Positions 26,401 through 35,041 of a DNA stretch of 64,000 nucleotides are shown here, piece after piece (position 1 is the first letter of the stretch; each line of letters opens with the position of its first letter). Below the pieces are notes generated by a model. That model was not told the origin of the DNA and made no database searches. It saw only the letters and a list, made by a program, of their open reading frames with translations. The stretch comes from CALBPI01 sp039821605. GTDB lineage: Bacteria > Pseudomonadota > Gammaproteobacteria > Steroidobacterales > Woeseiaceae. The DNA lies in the NCBI GenBank assembly GCA_039821605.1, contig JBCBNV010000005.1, positions 124,001-188,000 of the forward strand. Reading direction: 5' to 3'. Both the position numbers and the translations under genes were made by a program.

Positions 26401-27948
26401 GAACTGTTGACGGAAGTAGTCGTAGAGCGGCCGCACTTCCTTGGACAGCACGGACATCGGCGTGTCATCGCCCATCGAACCCACCGCCTCCTGTGAGGCC
26501 TCGGCGAGCACGCGTAACACCTCGTTACGCTCCTCGGCCGACAGGTTGAACATCTTCTGGTAGGCCGCGAGCTCGTCGCGGTCCATGGGCTCGGCCGCCA
26601 TGCGCTCGTCGACGAGCTCCGTCTCGAGGTAGCGTATGCCTTTCTTGAGCCAGCGGCGGTAAGGGGCGCGCGCCTTGATCTGATCATGAACGGCCGCCGT
26701 ATCCAGCAGAGTGCCCGTCTCAAGATCGACGGCGAGCATCTGCCCTGGACCCAGGCGCCCTTTCCTGATCACTGTGGCCGGATCGTAGTCGTACACACCG
26801 ATCTCGGAGGCCACGGTCAGATGGCGGTCCTCGGTCAGCACGTAGCGCGCGGGGCGCAGCCCGTTGCGGTCGAGCGTGCAGGCTGCATAGCGACCATCGG
26901 TCATGACGATGCCAGCCGGACCGTCCCAGGGCTCGATGTGACAGCCGAAGAACTCGTAAAACGCCTTGGTCTCGGCGTCCATTCGGTCGTCGGCCTGCCA
27001 GGCCGGCGGCACCAGAATTCGCATCGCCTGCAGCACGTCCATGCCACCCGCGAGCATGACCTCGAGCATGTTGTCGAGCGAGGACGAGTCCGAGCCGTCC
27101 ATGGACACGAGCGGGGTCAGCGACGACACGTCGGGCAACAGGTCGGACTGGAAGTTGCGCGAGCGCGCCATGGACCAGTTCCGGTTGCCGGAGATCGTGT
27201 TGATCTCGCCGTTGTGTGCGAGCAGCCGGAACGGCTGCGCAAGGCGCCACTGCGGCCAGGTGTTGGTCGAGAAGCGCTGGTGGAATACGGCCACCGAACT
27301 CATGAGGCGCGGGTCCTTGAGGTCGGGGTAGAAGTCGGCCAGCACGCCCGGCATGACCATGCCCTTGTAGGCGATGGTGTTGGCGCACAGGCTCGCGACG
27401 TAGAACGACGCATCCACCTCGGCCAGCGCCAGTTCCGCGCGGCGCCGCGCGATGAACAGCTGTCGGTTGAACGTCGCGCGCGGCATCGTGTCGGGCGCGT
27501 TCACGAAAAGCTGCTCGATGCGCGGCAGCGTGCGCAGCGCCTCCTCGCCGCAGACGCTCGGATCCGTTGGCACCTCGCGCCAGCCGGCGACTTCAAGGCC
27601 AACGGCCTCGAGTTCCTGCTCGAGCTGCGTGCGACATCGGCCGGCGAGCAGGTCGTGGCCATTGAGAAACACGTTGCCGGCCGCAAACCGGGTCGCCAGC
27701 GTGAAACCCGCCTCTTCGGCAACTGCGCGCAGGAAGGCGTCGGGCGTCTTGATCAGCAGACCGCAACCGTCGCCCGTCTTGCCATCGGAAGCCACGGCAC
27801 CGCGGTGGGTCAGGCGCGCCAAAGCACCAATCGCCGTGGCGACAAGCCACTGGCTGGGCTGGTCGTCGATGTTGGCGATGAGGCCGAAGCCGCAGCTCGC
27901 CCGTTCGAACGATGGCCGGTACAGGCTGGTGTGGTCAGGCGCGCGCAT
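23479..27948 (-). CDS. gltB: Glutamate synthase large subunit
   Basis: The 1489-residue alpha subunit of GOGAT converts glutamine and 2-oxoglutarate to two glutamates. A short propeptide of 18 residues precedes Cys19 (SCGFGLIAN), the N-terminal nucleophile of the glutaminase domain (about 19-430). A central domain, the FMN-binding synthase barrel (about 820-1200) with the 3Fe-4S cysteines CKYLRICHLNNC, and the C-terminal beta-helix GXGXG domain (about 1240-1440) follow. The order gltB-gltD is the usual one. The 389-base region upstream is unusually long for this compact genome and may hold regulatory structure. It works with glutamine synthetase, not in the window. Confidence 0.97.
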   Translation of the reverse strand: MRAPDHTSLYRPSFERASCGFGLIANIDDQPSQWLVATAIGALARLTHRGAVASDGKTGDGCGLLIKTPDAFLRAVAEEAGFTLATRFAAGNVFLNGHDLLAGRCRTQLEQELEAVGLEVAGWREVPTDPSVCGEEALRTLPRIEQLFVNAPDTMPRATFNRQLFIARRRAELALAEVDASFYVASLCANTIAYKGMVMPGVLADFYPDLKDPRLMSSVAVFHQRFSTNTWPQWRLAQPFRLLAHNGEINTISGNRNWSMARSRNFQSDLLPDVSSLTPLVSMDGSDSSSLDNMLEVMLAGGMDVLQAMRILVPPAWQADDRMDAETKAFYEFFGCHIEPWDGPAGIVMTDGRYAACTLDRNGLRPARYVLTEDRHLTVASEIGVYDYDPATVIRKGRLGPGQMLAVDLETGTLLDTAAVHDQIKARAPYRRWLKKGIRYLETELVDERMAAEPMDRDELAAYQKMFNLSAEERNEVLRVLAEASQEAVGSMGDDTPMSVLSKEVRPLYDYFRQQFAQVTNPPIDSLRERIVMSLQTNIGRECNLFELSAADAEHIIINSPVLSQRKWRQLVGPDLFADRHIVIDLNYPADVPMIEALDDICARAEAAVRDGMLLICLSDRYIDEAQRPVHALLATGAVHHHLVKTGLRCHCNILVETGYARDPHHFACLIGYGATAVYPYLAYQVLYDMARQGKVSGTVDGARQFGRAFRRGIRKGLFKIMSKMGISTIASYRGSQLFEIVGLADEVVERCFRGTVSRISGATFDHLEQDQRALARIAFAKRVPVNQGGLLRYVHGGEYHCYNPDVIATLQASVRSGDYDVYRQYASLVNDRPVATLRDLLELAPKAPPVPLDEVEPVSEIVRRFDSAGMSLGALSPEAHEALAIAMNRLGARSNSGEGGEDPARYGTERMSRIKQVASGRFGVTAEYLVNADVLQIKIAQGAKPGEGGQLPGHKVDETIARLRYANPGVGLISPPPHHDIYSIEDLAQLIFDLKQVNPAALVSVKLVSEPGVGTIAAGVAKAYADLITVSGYDGGTGASPLTSVKYAGSPWELGLTETHQVLRANDLRHKVRLQTDGGLKTGLDVIKAAMLGAESFGFGTAPMVALGCKYLRICHLNNCATGVATQNKVLRSKHFVGLPDMVVNFFRFVAEETREYMAALGVRTLDELVGRTDLLRAVSGQTERQQALNLSPILSDGGLAADKPRHCTEVSNPPFDRGELAEQMVVDTAKAVASRESARFGYEVRNFNRSIGARVSGEIARAHGNLGMGDAVIDLKLRGTAGQSFGAWNVAGLHMTLEGDANDYVGKGMTAGRLVIRPPATARYVPRDTAIIGNTCLYGATGGELFAAGRAGERFAVRNSGATAVIEGAGDHCCEYMTGGVVCVLGDTGVNFGAGMTGGFAYVLDLQRDFVDRYNHELIDIQRVSPESMEAYLHHLRSLLDQHVALTDSAWASEILEDYRDFLPRFWLVKPKASELGSLITSLRQAA

Positions 27949-28337
27949 GTTGTCCGAGAGACTCCCCCGTTGTGTATCGCCGCTTGCCGCGGGCGTGGTG
28001 CGTTGCGTTTTGTGTGGCCGTCACGAACGCGGCGGGCCGATGGACTCGGCGCCGCGGTGTCGCGGTGCTACGCAGGTACGCCGGTCCTGGCTGCCGAAGC
28101 CTCTTCTGGAGGGGGCGCCGGTGCGTTGGCGTCTGAGCTTTATGCCATCAATTGATGCGGTGCGACAAACGACTAAGGCCCTGAAGTCGCAGCGCGGACC
28201 GTGCGGAGGTCCGAAAAGCGGCCAAAATGTATGAAAATAACGGCTTTCGCGGTGAACCGCTGCGATTGGACGCGATTTGCGACAATTGCTCGACTGGCCC
28301 GTGCGGGCTCTGTTGCGCGCGTAACTAACTGAGCAAT
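27949..28337. other. Non-coding region, gltB leader
   Basis: No convincing gene in 389 bases. On the minus strand the gltB leader may begin at TTGTCG-18-CATAAA (28168-28139), which would leave about 190 bases of leader rich in G+C without an obvious upstream ORF. No classical riboswitch or terminator was recognised. A weaker AT-rich patch at 28227-28245 could hold another promoter. Confidence 0.4.
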
Positions 28338-28787
28338 CTAGCGCGGCTCATCGTCGCCGGGTGCCCAGCGCGCGCTCACGATAAGCCAGTCACTGCCGTC
28401 GCGCTCAAACGTGACCAGGAAGGTGTAGACGGCCGTCTCCAGCGCAAAGCGGTCCAGGTCGGCGCCCGCAAACCGGGTTCGAACGCGCGCCTCGGCCAGA
28501 TCGTCGGTGATCAGCGTGACCTGCTCGACGTTAGGGAATACGGCCAGCCTGCCGCCGGCGCGCAGCATCACGCCACGCACGATCATGAGCGCCTGACGTC
28601 GGTCGTTGCCACGCAGATCGGCGTAGTCACCCGCGATAGCATCGCCAAACGGGCCGACTTCGCCGTCCTCAGCCGCTTCGGCCAGCGCCGAGATCCGGGC
28701 GCGGATCTTCTCCTCCGGGCCCTCGCTGCCGCCACACGCGGCCAGGCAAACGTACAGACTCAGAGTTAACGCGGTCACGAAACGCAT
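28338..28787 (-). CDS. Small lipoprotein, possible NTF2-like fold
   Basis: This is a 149-residue protein starting with a lipoprotein signal (LSLYVCLAACGG; Cys18 lipidated). The mature part is acidic, with a helical start (EKIRARISALAEAAEDGE) and a beta-rich end (LAEARVRTRF, VYTFLVTFERDGSDWLIVSARW) as in small NTF2/SnoaL-like cone folds. It is probably anchored in the periplasm; no active residues are recognisable. The in-frame sequence upstream to 29204 is antisense to the DUF924 gene and is rejected. It runs toward gltB but is separated from it by 389 bases. Function is unknown. Confidence 0.7.
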   Translation of the reverse strand: MRFVTALTLSLYVCLAACGGSEGPEEKIRARISALAEAAEDGEVGPFGDAIAGDYADLRGNDRRQALMIVRGVMLRAGGRLAVFPNVEQVTLITDDLAEARVRTRFAGADLDRFALETAVYTFLVTFERDGSDWLIVSARWAPGDDEPR

Positions 28788-28859
28788 GCGCGCAGTATCC
28801 CACCGTGCCGCCGATCTGTCAGAATCTGCCGGCAAAGGCAGTGCAAGACGGAGCGCGCC

Positions 28860-29495
28860 GTGGCGGCCGACCTGAGTCCCGAAGACAACAAAGACATCCA
28901 GGCCGTACTCGACCTGTGGTTCAAGCCGCGTGCCCACGACATGCCCGGGGTCGATGCGCGTATGGACTTTTGGTTCGGGGAAGACCCCGAACTCGACATT
29001 CAGCTCCGCCACCGCTTCGGCGGCCTCATTAAGCGCGCCGCCGCCGCCGAGCTCGAGCACTGGGCCACGATCCCGTTGGGCAGACTCGCCCTGATCATCG
29101 TCATCGACCAGTTCCGCCGCAACGTCTACCGCGGCAAGCCCGAGGCGTTCAGCCACGACCGCGCGGCACTCAAGCTCACGGTCGAGGGCGCGATCGCCAA
29201 ACACGACAAGTCACTGGACCTCGTGCAACGCACATTCTTTTTCATGCCGATGCAGCACGTGGAATCGCGCAAGGTGCAGAACAAGTCGGTTGCCGTGTAT
29301 CAGAGCCTCATAAACAAGGCGAGCGAGGCCGAGCGCAGCACGTTCGAAACGTTTGCCCATTTCGCCGAGCTGCACCGCGACATCGTCGAGCAGTTCGGTC
29401 GCTTCCCGCACAGGAACGCCATCCTGGGCCGCGAGAACACGCCGCTCGAGGCCGAGTACCTCTCCGACGATTCGCCGAGCTTCGGGCAAGGCTGA
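28860..29495 (+). CDS. DUF924 family protein
   Basis: This 211-residue protein (GTG start) is all-helical, starting with the diagnostic VLDLWF and carrying DFWFG, LALIIVIDQFRRNVYRG and FFFMPMQHVES, the conserved blocks of the DUF924 family (TPR-like fold). The role of the family is not known; it is widespread in proteobacteria as a cytosolic protein. It starts 73 bases from the divergent lipoprotein gene and ends four bases from the convergent MATE gene. Length agrees with the family, typically 180-220. Confidence 0.9.
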   Translation: MAADLSPEDNKDIQAVLDLWFKPRAHDMPGVDARMDFWFGEDPELDIQLRHRFGGLIKRAAAAELEHWATIPLGRLALIIVIDQFRRNVYRGKPEAFSHDRAALKLTVEGAIAKHDKSLDLVQRTFFFMPMQHVESRKVQNKSVAVYQSLINKASEAERSTFETFAHFAELHRDIVEQFGRFPHRNAILGRENTPLEAEYLSDDSPSFGQG

Positions 29496-29498
29496 CCG

Positions 29499-30884
29499 CT
29501 AGCCCTCGGAAAAGCGCTGCAGTCGCTCGCGCTGGCGCGAGGACCACGCGAAGCGCGTTACGAGCAGCACGGCCGAGACGGTCAGTCCGACCACAAAGCC
29601 ACCCCAGATCATCGCCGGCGACAGCTTGAAATGCAGCGCCGCGGCATAGGCCAGCGGGAACGCGATGACCCAGTAGGAGAACGTCGTCAGGAACATGGGG
29701 ACGCGCGTGTCGTGCAGGCCGCGCAAGGCCCCCGCCGCACCGACCTGAACGCCGTCCGACACCTGGAAGATGGCCGCGACGAACAACAGCGACAGCGCGA
29801 TGGCCTGCACGTTCGGGTCATCGGTGTAGAAACCCACGATCTGGTCGCGGAACAACAAGAGGCCGATGGCCGACACCGTCATGAACACGGCGCAGGCACC
29901 GATACCGAGCCAGCCGCGCAGACGCGCGAGCGACACGTTACCCGCGCCCAGCGAGCGGCTCACGAGCACGGTCGTGGCTGAGTTGAGGCCCATCGGAATC
30001 ATGAACATCGTCGACGCGTAGTTGAGCGCCACCTGATGCGCCGCGGCGATGTTGGCCGACAGCTTGCCCATGAGCAGCGACACGGCGCTAAACAGACCGG
30101 CCTCAGCAATGATCGACACCATGATGGGCAAGCCGAGCGCGAGAATCTCGCGCATCTCCGCCCACTGCGGACCACGACCCAGCTTGAAGATTTCGTAAGG
30201 CTTGTAGCGCGCACTGGTCAGCATGTAGGCGAGCAGGCTCGCAAACATGAAGTACATCGTGATGGCGCTGGCGACGCCGGCACCGACGGCACCCATGGCG
30301 GGCGCACCGAGTTTGCCGTACATGAACACCCAGTTGCCCGTGACGTTCACAACAAGTGCGCCGATCGAGACGTACATGACAGGCCGCGTCCAGCCGATGC
30401 CCTCAGTGGTGTAACGCAACACAAGGTAGGCGAAGGCCGCGGGCGCACCCCAGACGATGGCGCGCAGGTAGTCGACGGTGAGCTGGCGGAATTCTTCGTC
30501 GATGCCAATGGCTTCGAGCGCACCTTGTGCGCCGAGCTGGATCGTGACCAGGACCGACGACGAGATAACCAGACTCAGCCAGAAGCCCTGTCGCGCATAA
30601 CGCCCCATGAGGTGGCCCTGGCCCCGGCCCGCGTAACGCGAGCCGATGGGCGAAATCGCCATGAGCACGCCCAGCGCAAACAGGAAGAACAGCATCCAGG
30701 CGCTATTGCCCACGGCGACGGCGGCCAGCGCTTGCGCCGAGATCTTGCCCGACATGACGGTGTCCGCGAGCCCCATACCCGCAATCGCCAAGTTGTTCAC
30801 GATGATGGGCGCCGCGAGCCGCACGAGGCCCTGAAACTCGGTCTTGAGACCGGGCTGCGGGGGATCGAGAACGTCGGTGGTCAT
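29499..30884 (-). CDS. MATE-family multidrug efflux pump (NorM-like)
   Basis: The 461-residue polytopic membrane protein has about 12 hydrophobic segments in two repeats. The first is LAAPIIVNNLAIAGMGLADTVMSG and the second begins LALGLPIMVSIIAEAGLFSAVSLLMGKL, the usual MATE signatures. It exports cationic drugs using a Na+ or H+ gradient. The ATG at 30884 gives the family start; the reading frame open further upstream runs into the divergent thiolase promoter and has no RBS. The gene is divergent from the thiolase (115 bases apart). Substrate is unknown. Confidence 0.92.
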   Translation of the reverse strand: MTTDVLDPPQPGLKTEFQGLVRLAAPIIVNNLAIAGMGLADTVMSGKISAQALAAVAVGNSAWMLFFLFALGVLMAISPIGSRYAGRGQGHLMGRYARQGFWLSLVISSSVLVTIQLGAQGALEAIGIDEEFRQLTVDYLRAIVWGAPAAFAYLVLRYTTEGIGWTRPVMYVSIGALVVNVTGNWVFMYGKLGAPAMGAVGAGVASAITMYFMFASLLAYMLTSARYKPYEIFKLGRGPQWAEMREILALGLPIMVSIIAEAGLFSAVSLLMGKLSANIAAAHQVALNYASTMFMIPMGLNSATTVLVSRSLGAGNVSLARLRGWLGIGACAVFMTVSAIGLLLFRDQIVGFYTDDPNVQAIALSLLFVAAIFQVSDGVQVGAAGALRGLHDTRVPMFLTTFSYWVIAFPLAYAAALHFKLSPAMIWGGFVVGLTVSAVLLVTRFAWSSRQRERLQRFSEG

Positions 30885-30999
30885 GGGGGTTCCGGCTTTC
30901 GCCGCCAAATGGCAGCGGGCGAGCGTATCACGCGCGCGTGAACGGCCGTGGTATTTGGTACGCTCGCGGCACCACCGCACACACTGGAGTGTTTGCCCC

Positions 31000-32286
31000 A
31001 TGCTTCACAACGGCACCTCGCGCCGCGTCGCCATCGTCGGCGGCGTGCGCATCCCGTTCGCACGCTCGCACACGGCCTACCGCGACGCGTCCAACCTCGA
31101 CATGATGACGGCCACGCTCAAGGCGCTCGTCGAGCGCTACGACCTCGCCGGCCAGACGCTGGGTGATGTGTCGCTGGGCGCCGTGATCAAGCACTCGCGC
31201 GACTGGAATCTCGCCCGCGAGGCCGTGCTCGGCAGCGGGCTCGCACGCCAGACACCGGCCTTCGATTTGCAGCGCGCCTGCGGCACGAGCCTCTCTGGCT
31301 GCGTCATGGTCGCCAACAAGATCGCCCTCGGTCAGATCGACGCAGGCATCGGCGCGGGCACAGATACAGTCAGCGATCCGCCCATCGTCTACCCGGACGA
31401 CTACCGCAAGCTCATGATGGCCAGTTACCGGGGCCGCAGTTTTGGCGCACGCATCAAGCCCTGGCTGGGCCTGCGACCGCGTCACTTCAAACCCGTCCTG
31501 CCGGGCGTTGAAGAACCGCGCACGGGTCTCTCCATGGGCCAAAGCACGGAGCTCACGGCCAAGACCTGGAACATCGACCGTGAGTCGCAGGATGCGCTCG
31601 CGCTCGCCAGTCATCAGAACGCACACGCGGCCTGGGAGGCCGGCTTCTACGACGATCTCGTCGTGCCATTCGCGGGCCTTGCGCGCGACAACAACATGCG
31701 TGCCGACTCCTCGATGGAGAAGCTCGCAAAACTCAAGCCCGCGTTCGACCGCAGCCCGACAGGCACGATGACGGCGGGCAACTCCACGCCGCTCACGGAT
31801 GGCGCCTCATCGGTGTTGCTGGCCTCCGAAGACTGGGCCCGGGAACGCGGTCTGCCCGTGCTCGCCTACCTCGACTTCTGCAAGGTGGCCGCCGTCGACT
31901 TCATCGACGACGAAGGCCTGCTCATGGCACCCGTCTACGCCGTCTCCGACATGCTCAAGGACGCTGGCTTGAGCTTCGACGACATCGACCTGTTCGAGAT
32001 TCACGAAGCCTTCGCGGCCCAGGCGCTGGCCACCATGAAGGCCTGGGCCGACCCCGAATTTTGCCGCGACCGGCTGAGCCGCGACGTGCCGCTGGGCGAG
32101 GTGCCGCGCGACAAGCTCAATATCAAGGGCGGCAGCCTGGCCGCGGGCCACCCATTCGCGGCCACGGGCGGGCGCATTGTCGCGACGCTGGCCAAGATGC
32201 TGCACGAGCGTGGCAGCGGGCGCGGCCTGATCTCCATTTGCACGGCTGGCGGCATGGGCGTCACAGCGATTCTGTCCGCCACCTGA
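31000..32286 (+). CDS. Acetyl-CoA acyltransferase (FadI-type thiolase)
   Basis: The 428-residue thiolase carries the nucleophile Cys in LQRACGTSLSG, the FEIHEAFAAQ block, GHPFAATGGR with the catalytic His, and the second Cys in ICTAGGMGV. It is longer than the 390-residue acetoacetyl-CoA thiolases and resembles the FadI/trifunctional-beta group (RIPFARSHTAY, RADSSMEKLAKLKPAF, NSTPLTDGASSV), so fatty-acid beta-oxidation is likely. No fadJ partner is adjacent. The ATG at 31000 is preceded by GGAG about ten bases upstream. A strong hairpin lies just after the stop. Confidence 0.9.
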   Translation: MLHNGTSRRVAIVGGVRIPFARSHTAYRDASNLDMMTATLKALVERYDLAGQTLGDVSLGAVIKHSRDWNLAREAVLGSGLARQTPAFDLQRACGTSLSGCVMVANKIALGQIDAGIGAGTDTVSDPPIVYPDDYRKLMMASYRGRSFGARIKPWLGLRPRHFKPVLPGVEEPRTGLSMGQSTELTAKTWNIDRESQDALALASHQNAHAAWEAGFYDDLVVPFAGLARDNNMRADSSMEKLAKLKPAFDRSPTGTMTAGNSTPLTDGASSVLLASEDWARERGLPVLAYLDFCKVAAVDFIDDEGLLMAPVYAVSDMLKDAGLSFDDIDLFEIHEAFAAQALATMKAWADPEFCRDRLSRDVPLGEVPRDKLNIKGGSLAAGHPFAATGGRIVATLAKMLHERGSGRGLISICTAGGMGVTAILSAT

Positions 32287-32294
32287 CACCGCCG

Positions 32295-32327
32295 GCTGCC
32301 GCGCTCCCGTGACGGAGCAGCGGCAGC
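32295..32327 (+). terminator. Strong hairpin after the thiolase gene
   Basis: GCTGCCGC pairs with GCGGCAGC and an inner GCTCC with GGAGC, closing on a CGTGAC loop with one bulged A. It is thermodynamically strong but has no following T tract, so it may act in 3' end stability or Rho-linked termination rather than intrinsic termination. A TATAGT -10-like box follows at 32335-32340, upstream of the symporter. Confidence 0.4.
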
Positions 32328-32463
32328 GGTCTGCTATAGTCTGGCGCTTTGCCGCGCGGGCCCGACCTGCGCGCGCACGTTATGACAAGGCTGCCGCGCG
32401 ACGCCGGGGGGCGCGACCGAAGCAGCCGTGTGTGCTGATCAACACTGATTCACGGGGATCCGT

Positions 32464-34158
32464 ATGGAAGGTCTGAGCAATTTTCTGGCTGTGTCGAACG
32501 CCATTCTCTGGGCGCAGCCTGTGCTCTACGCACTGCTCGCCACTGGCGTGCTGTTCACGATCTGGAGCGGCGTCGCCCAGTACCGCGCGCTGACGCACGG
32601 CGTCGGCGTGGTTCGGGGCAAGTACGATCACGAAGACGACCCGGGTGCCATCAGCCACTTCCAGGCCCTGTCAGCCGCGCTCTCGGCCACGGTCGGGCTC
32701 GGCAACATCGGCGGCGTCGCACTGGCCATCGCACTGGGCGGCCCCGGTGCCGTGTTCTGGATGTGGGTGGTTGGCTTCTTCGGCATGGCGATCAAGATCA
32801 CCGAAGTCACGTTGTCGATGCTCTACAGAAACACCGATGATCCCAACAACCCGCACGGCGGCCCCATGTGGGTCATCAGCAAAGGGCTGCCCGGCATCGC
32901 ACCGGGTCTTGCCGGCGTCGGCAAGACCATTGGCGTCGTCTTCTGCCTGACGCTGCTCGTCTCGACGGCCACGGGCGGCAACATGTTCCAGGCATGGAAC
33001 GTTGGCGAAATCACGCACGCCTACTTCGGTGTGCCGAGCATCGTGACCGGCATCGTGCTGGCCGTGATCGTGGGTGCGGTCATCATTGGCGGCATCAAAC
33101 GCATCGGCCGAGTCGCAGGTACGCTCGTGCCGTTCATGGTGGCGCTCTACCTGATCGCAGGCATCTACGTGCTCGCGTTGAACGTCGAGAAGATTCCGGA
33201 AATGTTCGCGCTCATCGTTTCAGGCGCGTTCAACCCGCAACAGGCCACGGGCGCCTTCATCGGCGGCACCGTCGCCTACGGCTTCCTCATCGGCATGAAG
33301 CGCGCGCTGTTCTCGAACGAAGCGGGCCAGGGCAGCTCGCCCATCGCCCACTCCGCCGCGCGCACCAAGGAGCCCGTGCGTGAGGGCGTCGTCGCCGGTC
33401 TTGAGCCCTTCATCGACACGATTGTGGTGTGCACGTTCACGGCGCTCATCATCTTGTCGACGGGCGTCTGGAACCGCGACGCCACGGCTGTACTCGATGT
33501 TGAGCCCAACATCACCAAACTGGCCGACGGCAGCTGGCAGGTCGAAACCGTCGACGCACCGGAGTCGGACGAGTTGCCCATCGGCGAGAGCGTCTACCTC
33601 ATCGTTGAGGCCGATCCCAACTCGGACACGGGCAATAACCTGCACAAGCTCAACGGCACGGTCATCGCGGCTGAGGACGGGACCAAGCAGATCCAATGGG
33701 TGCCGCTCGTGACCTCGGGTGGACCGGCCATGACCGACCTCGGCGTCTATCCGAACTACGTCGGCGCGACCATGACGGCCAAGGCGTTCGACACGGTGCA
33801 GCCCGGGCTCGGGATGTGGCTCGTGACGCTGGCGTCGTGGCTGTTCGCGATCTCGACGATGATCTCCTGGAGCTACTACGGTGAGCAGGGCATGGTCTAT
33901 CTCGCGGGCGAGAAATCCGTGCTGCCCTACAAGCTCGTGTTTTGCGGCCTGATCATCCTGGCCACGTTCGGACTCATTGAAACCGACACCGACCTCGACA
34001 ACATGACGGGCGTCGGCACGGGCGTGATGCTGTTCGCCAACGTGCCCATCATGTGGATCATGGGCTACCAGGCGATGCGCGCCTACAAGGCCTACATCGC
34101 GCGACTCAAGGGCGGCGAATTCGAGGCAGAGGCGGCCGAGGTCAAAGCCGGTAAGTAG
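32464..34158 (+). CDS. Alanine/glycine:cation symporter (AGCS family)
   Basis: The 564-residue polytopic protein has the AGCS signatures: SALSATVGLGNIGGVALAI, GFFGMAIKITEVTLS, NEAGQGSSPIAHSAA and SWSYYGEQGMVYL. It imports alanine or glycine with Na+ or H+. It is about 80-100 residues longer than usual. Roughly residues 336-440, between the helix ending LSTGVW and the helix starting GLGMWLVTLASW, form a hydrophilic beta-rich insertion (ITKLADGSWQVE, VYLIVEADPNSDTGN, TKQIQWVPLV) presumably facing the periplasm. GGGGAT precedes the ATG. It is followed directly by a good intrinsic terminator, so it is probably monocistronic. Confidence 0.93.
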   Translation: MEGLSNFLAVSNAILWAQPVLYALLATGVLFTIWSGVAQYRALTHGVGVVRGKYDHEDDPGAISHFQALSAALSATVGLGNIGGVALAIALGGPGAVFWMWVVGFFGMAIKITEVTLSMLYRNTDDPNNPHGGPMWVISKGLPGIAPGLAGVGKTIGVVFCLTLLVSTATGGNMFQAWNVGEITHAYFGVPSIVTGIVLAVIVGAVIIGGIKRIGRVAGTLVPFMVALYLIAGIYVLALNVEKIPEMFALIVSGAFNPQQATGAFIGGTVAYGFLIGMKRALFSNEAGQGSSPIAHSAARTKEPVREGVVAGLEPFIDTIVVCTFTALIILSTGVWNRDATAVLDVEPNITKLADGSWQVETVDAPESDELPIGESVYLIVEADPNSDTGNNLHKLNGTVIAAEDGTKQIQWVPLVTSGGPAMTDLGVYPNYVGATMTAKAFDTVQPGLGMWLVTLASWLFAISTMISWSYYGEQGMVYLAGEKSVLPYKLVFCGLIILATFGLIETDTDLDNMTGVGTGVMLFANVPIMWIMGYQAMRAYKAYIARLKGGEFEAEAAEVKAGK

Positions 34159-34178
34159 CCTCGTCGACCGTTCGACAC

Positions 34179-34208
34179 AAAGGCCCGGCCTCGGTCGGGC
34201 CTTTTTTA
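34179..34208 (+). terminator. Intrinsic terminator after the symporter gene
   Basis: AAAGGCCCG and CGGGCCTTT form a nine-pair stem with an eight-base loop, directly followed by a T run. It is the clearest intrinsic terminator in the window, 20 bases after the stop codon. Confidence 0.9.
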
Positions 34209-34237
34209 TTGGCGCGCGCGGCCGCACTATTGCTCTC

Positions 34238-35041
34238 ATGAGACGCCCCACCCTGACACTGCTGCTCGCCCTGCTGTGCACGCTCACAGCACGCGCCGAT
34301 ATCCCGGGCTTTGCGCCCGGCAACACGGCCGAGGCCAATGGCCTTGCCATCGCAGAGGAGGCCGACAGACGCGGCCAGGGCTTCGGCGACTCGCGCTCAA
34401 CGCTGACCATGACGCTCTACGACGGTCGCGGCAACTCGGCGACGCGCGAGATGTCGGGCAAGACGCTCGAGATGCCCGACGACGGCGACCGCACGCTGCT
34501 GTTTTTCGAGAACCCTCCCGACGTTGCGGGCACGGCGTTTCTCACGCACAGCCACGGCGAGCGTGACGACGACCAGTGGCTCTACCTGCCCGCGCTCAAG
34601 CGCATCAAGCGCATCGCCTCGAGCAACCGTTCAGGCGCGTTCATGGGCAGCGAGTTTTCCTACGAGGACCTCGGCAACGACGAGGTCGAGAAATACGATC
34701 ACCGCTATCTGGGCGAGGCCGATGTCGACGGCGTCGCGACCTACCAGCTCGAACGCACACCCAAGCTGCGCTCGGGCTACTCGAAACAGATCGTCTGGCT
34801 CGACCAGGCCGAGCTGCGCGCCTGGCGCATCGAGTACTACGACCGCGGTGACCGCTTGCTCAAGACGCTGTACCCGCGCGACTACGAACAATACCTCGAG
34901 CGCTTCTGGCGCCCGCTGACCATGGAGATGGTCAACCACCAGAATGGTCGGCGCACCGTGCTCGAGTGGGCCGACTACGTGTTCGGGCTCGAGCTGCGCG
35001 CGGGCGACTTCGAGCGCGATGCGCTGCGCGACATTCGTTAG
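34238..35041 (+). CDS. LolA-like outer-membrane lipoprotein-sorting family protein
   Basis: The 267-residue protein has a signal peptide (LLLALLCTLTARA-DI) and the conserved region of the PF17131-type LolA-like group: SRSTLTMTLYDGRGN, LLFFENPPDVAGTAFLTH, DDQWLYLPALKRIKRIASSN, GSEFSYEDL and RAWRIEYYDR. The fold is a half-barrel that binds lipid in the periplasm. In many genomes this group sits beside an RND/MMPL exporter; none is visible here, and instead an outer-membrane barrel gene follows, overlapping by 23 bases. No Shine-Dalgarno sequence is seen. The lipid or partner is unknown. Confidence 0.88.
   Translation: MRRPTLTLLLALLCTLTARADIPGFAPGNTAEANGLAIAEEADRRGQGFGDSRSTLTMTLYDGRGNSATREMSGKTLEMPDDGDRTLLFFENPPDVAGTAFLTHSHGERDDDQWLYLPALKRIKRIASSNRSGAFMGSEFSYEDLGNDEVEKYDHRYLGEADVDGVATYQLERTPKLRSGYSKQIVWLDQAELRAWRIEYYDRGDRLLKTLYPRDYEQYLERFWRPLTMEMVNHQNGRRTVLEWADYVFGLELRAGDFERDALRDIR

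Noticed and set aside
27949..28337. Possible riboswitch or small RNA before gltB
   Set aside because: No known glutamine or downstream-peptide motif recognised by eye; kept only as an unexplained leader.
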